A stretch of DNA of 64,000 nt, taken from positions 4,603,185-4,667,184 of the forward strand of contig OX459097.1 in NCBI GenBank assembly GCA_949775045.1, read 5' to 3'. The notes under the pieces are model-generated. The model saw only the letters and a list, made by a program, of their open reading frames with translations. It was not told the DNA's origin and searched no databases. Positions within the stretch are counted from its first letter, which is position 1, and each line of letters opens with the position of its first letter. This document shows positions 58,226 to 64,000 of this stretch, piece after piece. The position numbers and the translations under genes were made by a program. The DNA is from Metridium senile. Its lineage: Eukaryota; Cnidaria; Anthozoa; Actiniaria; Metridiidae.

Positions 58226-61200
58226 GTAATGTCAATATATTTGTCACAAATAAGAAATTATCTTTATAAAATAGTGTAAACATTATTGCAATTTTATTAC
58301 TGCAAAACTCGTTTAATACACTTTAAAAACGTTATTAAAAGCGTACACCATACTGCTATTCTATGTCTATTTAAATGTTTGATATTGTTTGATCTATTAT
58401 TATAAAGTTCTTCATCCTGAAAGAGTGAAGACAGTTAACCTGTAAAATAGATACAATCAATATAATTCAACAATTATAGTCAATCAAGAACATCACAGAC
58501 TTCATATTCGTTTCTGTTGTACATGTTTGATTTGGTTATGAATATTATAGATTTTGTTTTATGGGTTAAGTGTGGGCAAATATCACATCAGCATGCTATT
58601 TTTTTTCAGGCATTTCGCTGTGATGAGCATGACCCAATAGGAGGTGATAACATTTCAACATCAGATGGTGGTCAAGCTTGTGCCAAAAGGTACACTAGAT
58701 GAATTATAATAGGGCGGGGGGATAAACAAATATGCGCAAGCATTTGACAATTTATAATGTAGTGGGAGGGCGGGGGATTTATTTATTTATTTATATATTA
58801 ATCATTCTAGTCGTAGTTGTTAAATAGTGTATTGTAAATTAATTATCTGACCCTACCTGTAATTCAGCCATTAGCTGCAAGAGGTTTGATTAAACAAATT
58901 ATCTATCTATCTTATCTACACTGATACAATAATATTATATGTAATTGCTACTTCTAGACCTATTCACACCCAAAATTCATCCATTTATGTCTGGTCCACT
59001 TGTTAAGCCTATCTCCTATAAACTGTGACTCAGTTTGCAATCAATTACCAGCTCTGTTATGGAATATTTGTATTATTTGTCCAGTTAAGTTAAGAGTTTG
59101 TTTGAATGAATGAATGAATGAAACCATTATTTAAACTCAAAGTTTGATGTTGAGTTTAAAAATCTCTTATCCTTTTTCGCCAAAGCTTAGAAGGAGTTGA
59201 AGGAAAACCATGCATGTGCAATTTAAGATGTCGATGACCCCCTTTACACGCACGTACATTCTACATTCAATATATTTTAATCATCACTACACTCAACTCA
59301 CATGTTGATTTTTATGAATTAAGCGAGGAAAACAGGAGAACCCAGAGAAAAACCTCTTGGCATGAGAGAGAACATCCTCGGGAACCCAGGGGTATTCTTC
59401 TGTCGCTCGTTTCTCGCTTCCACAACATATACCCCTGGGAGCGTAGTCTGTTGGAGCTTGTTCCGGAAGTCAAAATTCAAACTTATTTAACGACTTTCTT
59501 TGAATGGTTATCTGGATTTTCATTGGTCTACCTAATAAGGTCGACCAATCAGGAAAGAGCTGAATTTTGACTTCCGGAACAAGCTCCAACAGACTACGTT
59601 CCCAGGGGTATATGTTGTGGAAGCGAGAAACGGGCGACAGAAGAATACCCCTGGGTTCCCGAGGATGGAGAGAGAACAACACATGAAACAAACTCTGTTC
59701 ACATGTCACTTGAGCCGGGAATCAAACCCAGGTCACAGTGGTGAAACAAACATTTTTGACATGAATAATTATTTTCTTGTTTTGTAGATGTTTTACGCGT
59801 TCTATCTCTGTGGGTTCATCATTAGATGGAGCTAGCAGCAATACACCTTTGAAATCAAGCCAGTGTGAGGTATAAATAAAAATATAAAATCCAAGGTTAT
59901 ATAGAGAGATATTGCATGGTGGCGCGAAGATATGAATTTTATTTTCGAGTGGTGAAAACAATATTTAACGAGTGATGCAGCAATTGTTTTTAACACAAGA
60001 AAAAAAAAAAAATTTCTTCAAGCCAATGTGTAATGTTCTTTTTATTATAATTTATGGACAAAAAAGAAAGAAGATTTTTTTTAGGACGTGCACATACATA
60101 CGCGATATTTGGAAAATACAAGTGTTTTAGTTTCCGGTAAAACACTATAATATTAATAAACTTGTACATATAGCCTACATACTTAGAATTCTAGGTGCTG
60201 TACAAAGATGAGACAAAGCATTCATTTCATTTTGATTTATATGTGGCTAAATGGTTTTGTTTCGTTGCAGGCTTGCCATTCTCTTGATTCAACACATGCT
60301 GGTTATATAAGTATCGACAAAGATGCCCACATATGTTACTATAGCAACCGCAACCCAGGGCAACAAGAACTGTATAGTATTGTTCGTCAAGCTTGTGTTA
60401 GAAGGTATGGGATAGATTATCAAATGTGTAAAGTGATAATCTTGGTGGAGGGTGAATATGAATAGAGTACTAAACTGTGAACATGTTAGATGGGAAATAT
60501 ATAGACTATTAGTTTATATTTAGTTAGGATTTACATGTACTTAGAGTATTTATCAACAGATATCAACATGCAATGGTCATAATGATGCTGATAGTGATGA
60601 TGATGGTATTAATGATCAATGATGATGATAAGGATCAATGATGTTGATGGTAATGATGATAATATTGATGATAATAAATTTATGATCTTGAAATGATGCT
60701 GATGGTGATGATGATGATGCCCGTGGTGGTGATGATGATGCTGATGGTGATGATACTGATAATCAATGATGATGATAAGGATCAATGATGTTGATGATGG
60801 TAGTGATCGGCAGGTCAATGTTGATGATGATGATGATTAAGATAATGATGATCAATTATGATGCTTACAAACATTTACTGAATTATGATGATGATGATGA
60901 TGATAAATAATGCTTAATAATATAAATAACAGCTTAAATTGATGAATGATGATAATGCTATTAATAATGATGATGTTCTGTTATAATAATTGTAGTTTAA
61001 GCTGTGAAGTATGTCCTGGTCGAGAGGGACCAATGTTCTTTGGAGAGGAAGCCAGTGGATATGTCTTTACACACACATTCTTTTTGAAGGACAAACAGTC
61101 AAGGGGATTTCAAAGATGGTAGGTTTGTTACCTGTGCTCATGCATTGTTATTGTTTGTGTTGTCTTGACAACCTGGCTGAGCCAAAGTCATTTTCAAAGT

Positions 61201-63493
61201 CACTCTAAAGATGACTTCTGCTAAGGTTGTAATAAAAGTCAGGTCATCAATACCAGCAATCTTCCTCAAGACTACAGTCTAGTTAACCCAGACCATCAGA
61301 TTAACACATCAATATCACTAACACCTGGGTTCAGACCATTCACATGCAGTTGTGCATCTCATTATGGATTAGCATGATTGGTACAAGTGTTTCTTTGTCA
61401 CACTGTGCATATTTTAGCAGTCTAAGACAGTGGCTTACAAAGCTTATACCATTTGTACCATCACAACACATAAACATCACTAACACCAGTGTTCAAACTA
61501 TATACACACAAGTTTACACAATAAATTCTTACATTGTATTTTGTTTATTTTTAAACTCAGACCAGTAGAAATCTAACCATCTATTTGTTGTTGTTTTTTA
61601 GGTACAGTATTATCTGTGTTATGAAGGATAAAATCTACTTGATCAATTCATGGCCATTTCTTGTAAGGTATGTAACAATACTTGCTACATCATGTCAAAT
61701 ACATACTCCAGTTACAAGTTCTTTAATTGTTGGAAAGCTGTAAAATTAGGCATATAATTATTCTTTTGTATTAAGTACAGCCGATAGTAAGTCAAGGAAT
61801 GCAAACATACAACTTACAACAAAAAAAAACACATAATTATCACAGGCTTTATCTTTACCATTTCATATACTAGCCCTACAAATGAGGATAAGTTTGTTAA
61901 AATCAAAACTGTTCTTTTAGATGCAATAAATACTTCAATTGCAGCAGAATGCCCAAAACAATTATCTCTTATTAAATATGACCTCAAATCACCCTGAGAA
62001 ATTCCACTATTTAAAGATGCAGTCCCAGTCTGACTGACTTTTGCATTCTGTTAACAGCCATTTCAAAGAACTGATTGATGAACTCCAAGCAAAGGTATTG
62101 CATTAATTCTTTCAATTAGTTTGGAGATAGTTCTACGTGTGGGGACTCAGCATGCAGCTTGTGTGGGTAGACTTGTAAGGGTTGAGAAGCTATTACTTGG
62201 GCATCTTACTTGTCTACCTAAACACACTGCCTATAGTCCTGCACTTCCAACTGCTTCTCAGCGTCCCACTCATCTAATTGCACTATTTTGTGCAAATGTA
62301 CACATTAGCAGAACATTGTATGACACATACCTCTGTTGTGTTCTCTATTTGAATGTGTCTTGTACTGTAGCTCATACACAAGTGAATGTTATAGTTATAG
62401 TGAGTTAGTATAATTATATAAATTTAAATAAAATAGAAAAAATAACTACAAGTATCAAGAATACTGTATTTGACTCATTATTTCCTCTGGGTTTTTACCC
62501 TCAAAACAACAACCAATAAGCAAAAGTGTTGCAGGTGGCCATGCTCGGAGAACCAGAGGTTGCTGAGTGAGCCGAGAGATGTATGATGAATATAAATGAG
62601 TGAATGTATGGATGATAAAGTATGGATGATAAAGATCTATTAGTAAATACTAAATCATGTTCTAAATAGTTTTATCAATTGAAATATATTTCATGGATTT
62701 ATGGTGTGAATACTTAACTATAAGTTACAAAAGAGTGTCTACTTATAGCTAGCCTGGGAATACAGATGTTCGTTCTCACAGGGGAAGAGGAGCAAACGAA
62801 CATCTGTTTTCTCAGACTATAGCCTACTTAATATTTAATAATTATTTATTTTGTACATTTCCATGCCTTGCAGTCAAATGCAGTGTTTGAATCAGAACAT
62901 GCTGAGAGTGCACACAAGGGGCAACTACAACCTTCAGGAAATGGATTTATATTGACACCAGGTAACACATGGTTGATTGGGCTCCCTGTGTATAGTTTCT
63001 TTCCCAGTGTTTGGGCTTCCTGTGGTTAACTCAAGATTGAATTTTTAGGGCTCCCTGTGCTTAGTATTGCAGTGATTGGGCTTCCTGTGGTTGATTTTCA
63101 CACAGGGTGACCAAGCATCTGTGGCAATTGGAAGCTTAAATAATGGAAGAGTTTATAATTATAGCGCAATTTACATTAGATGTGTTCGATTATCCTGTGT
63201 TAATTTTTAGTTTCCTCAATGTACCATAATTGTTAACTTAGATAAAACTGAGTAAAATTTGTTTTATTGCATCGTAAAATTGACATTGTTTTATTTTAAT
63301 TGGGCAAAACAAATAATTATCAATGATAAAAATAGAAAATAAAAATAGAAGGTAAGAAACAAACACATTTCAATAATTTTTTAACAGAATTAGTACTGAA
63401 ATTAATTTTCTTACATAATTTGTAGATCAGTTCAGAAGACAGCGTGGAGGTCACAAAATATATCGTTCTGTAGCAGATCTCTTAACAGATAAG
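58157..63493 (+). CDS. FLCN: Folliculin (5' part, nine exons; continues beyond the window)
   Basis: Nine exons with GT-AG sites sum to 747 nt (249 codons) in one frame. The product starts [20 protein letters not shown], the folliculin N-terminus. It continues through the conserved [45 protein letters not shown] and NSWPF blocks of the N-terminal longin domain. In animals FLCN, with FNIP, is the GAP for RagC/D at the lysosome and acts in mTORC1/TFEB and AMPK signalling. The C-terminal DENN part lies outside the window. The poorly conserved linker (exons 2-3) is short compared with vertebrates. Confidence 0.95.
58610..58689 (+). CDS. FLCN: FLCN exon 2
   Basis: 80 nt, [14 protein letters not shown]..., phase 0 to phase 2, acceptor TTTTTTCAG and donor AG/GTACAC. 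Confidence 0.88.
59368..59667. mobile_element. Palindromic MITE in FLCN intron 2
   Basis: Arms of about 120 bases (TCCTCGGGAACCCAGGGGTA...) close over a 60-base centre with CATTGGTC / GACCAATC. Confidence 0.85.
59788..59869 (+). CDS. FLCN: FLCN exon 3
   Basis: 82 nt, [14 protein letters not shown]...SQCE, a Ser-rich linker, phase 2 to 0. The intron before it holds a 300-bp palindromic MITE. Confidence 0.85.
60271..60404 (+). CDS. FLCN: FLCN exon 4
   Basis: 134 nt with [17 protein letters not shown] and [11 protein letters not shown], strongly conserved folliculin blocks; phase 0 to 2. Confidence 0.93.
60585..60910. repeat. Degenerate (TGA)n-type repeat in FLCN intron 4
   Basis: Irregular GATGATGATGGT units with a longer duplicated block (ATCAATGATGATGATAAGGA at about 60614 and 60761). 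Confidence 0.75.
60996..61118 (+). CDS. FLCN: FLCN exon 5
   Basis: 123 nt, [34 protein letters not shown] longin strand block (best-conserved part), phase 2 to 2. Confidence 0.94.
61602..61667 (+). CDS. FLCN: FLCN exon 6
   Basis: 66 nt, [20 protein letters not shown], phase 2 to 2, acceptor TTTTTTAG and donor AG/GTATGT. Confidence 0.94.
62058..62094 (+). CDS. FLCN: FLCN exon 7
   Basis: 37-nt micro-exon, [13 protein letters not shown], phase 2 to 0. It matches the conserved IIDELQ helix of folliculin. Confidence 0.85.
62874..62961 (+). CDS. FLCN: FLCN exon 8
   Basis: 88 nt, [20 protein letters not shown]..., phase 0 to 1. It corresponds to the KVFEAEQ region of folliculin. Confidence 0.85.
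62975..63115. repeat. Degenerate GGGCTTCCTGTGG repeats in FLCN intron 8
   Basis: Four spaced variants of TTGGGCTCCCTGTG.T within 140 bases. Confidence 0.5.
63426..63493 (+). CDS. FLCN: FLCN exon 9
   Basis: 68 nt, [23 protein letters not shown], phase 1 to 0, equivalent to the LTSLTSDDNLW region. The next exon is not in the window. Confidence 0.8.
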
Positions 63494-63524
63494 GTAATAT
63501 AATATTATTATAAAATAATTTAGA

Positions 63525-63870
63525 TAGTACGCGCGCTCTGATTGGTCAAAAACCGTGTTGGATGAGGCTATCTAAACATGCTCGCGCGTATTGATGCGTA
63601 TTGAGAATTGCTATTCTTATCAGCAATTAAAATGACGATTTAGCCTCAAAACATATTTTATAAAAGCAATAGAAGACGATTTTCCGTGTTATATAGCCTG
63701 ATCTAAACACTTGTGATGTTGGGAGAACACTCGAGAGCTGGAAAGGCACTCGCCTAACGGCTCATGCTTTTCCTACGCTCTCTCGTGTTCTCCCAACATC
63801 ACGCGTGTTTAGATCAGGCTATATAACACGGAAAATCGTCTTCTATTCCTTAAATAATTATTAAATTATA
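63525..63870. mobile_element. Palindromic MITE after FLCN exon 9
   Basis: A GCGCGCTCTGATTGGTCAAA head and a palindrome (63668-63850) with ends ATAGAAGACGATTTTCCGTG and complement. Related to the elements at 43838 and 56471. Confidence 0.8.
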
Positions 63871-63919
63871 TTTTTACAGATTTGTAAATTTCCTTTTGTC
63901 CTCCTTCTCTTTGTCCTCC

Positions 63920-63920
<1 letters not shown>

Positions 63921-63953
<33 letters not shown>
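63921..63953. repeat. Poly-C tract
   Basis: An uninterrupted C run of about 33 bases near the end of the window. Confidence 0.9.
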
Positions 63954-64000
63954 ATGACAGGCTGGTTAGAAATGGGACATATCTTATTCATCCCTTTTTT

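Overview
This is a metazoan nuclear window. Genes are split by GT-AG introns, extracellular modules (sushi, Kazal, Kunitz, NTR) sit on phase 1-1 exons, and the sequence is AT-rich and full of microsatellites, MITE-like hairpins, foldback elements and non-LTR retrotransposon pieces. Gene content fits an early-branching marine invertebrate (cnidarian or sponge). The species cannot be named from sequence alone.

Three gene systems are present. (1) A secreted multidomain protein on the + strand (3860-29948, 13 exons, 842 codons). It has a signal peptide, four sushi domains, a cysteine-bracketed double Tudor-like module, two more sushi domains, a follistatin/Kazal module, two Kunitz domains and a C-terminal NTR domain. 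The Kazal-Kunitz-Kunitz-NTR tail is the WFIKKN/GASP arrangement, but WAP and Ig are replaced by sushi plus a Tudor-like cassette. (2) A type II transmembrane collagen on the - strand (9701-15733, 7 exons, 982 codons), lying wholly inside the intron between sushi 2 and sushi 3 of gene 1. It has a short cytoplasmic tail, one membrane helix, a furin-type site, a Cys-X-X-Cys knot, about 780 residues of Gly-X-Y and a non-collagenous C-terminal domain. (3) The 5' part of folliculin (FLCN) on the + strand (58157 to beyond 63493, nine exons seen).

The window is organised by a tandem segmental duplication. Unit 1 (about 9340-30440) holds the nested collagen gene and the 3' two thirds of gene 1. Unit 2 (about 30443-57620) repeats it. 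Because the duplicated host-gene part lacks promoter and signal-peptide exons, it has decayed: a frameshift in sushi 4, a frameshift in the Tudor-like exon, a deletion from sushi 5 to mid-Kunitz 2 joined at a poly-C tract, loss of a splice donor in the first NTR exon, and a CR1-like retrotransposon in the last exon. The second collagen copy carried its own first exon. It lost the stem/furin exon and most of the longest Gly-X-Y exon, yet every remaining exon keeps phase and frame, so a shorter protein of 526 codons is possible.

Unit 2 is larger because of insertions, which can be read against empty sites in unit 1: a 9.2-kb composite of nested foldbacks including an inverted THAP-domain gene fragment (31712-40907), a 2.8-kb composite (43742-46545), a TAA-flanked MITE (47034-47332), and two non-LTR elements (48735-50905 minus; 53909-55932 plus). 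Unit 1 has its own: an R4/Dong-like retrotransposon piece between TAA repeats, two foldbacks and tRNA-derived SINEs. The first 3.8 kb and 56.1-58.1 kb hold no gene I can support.
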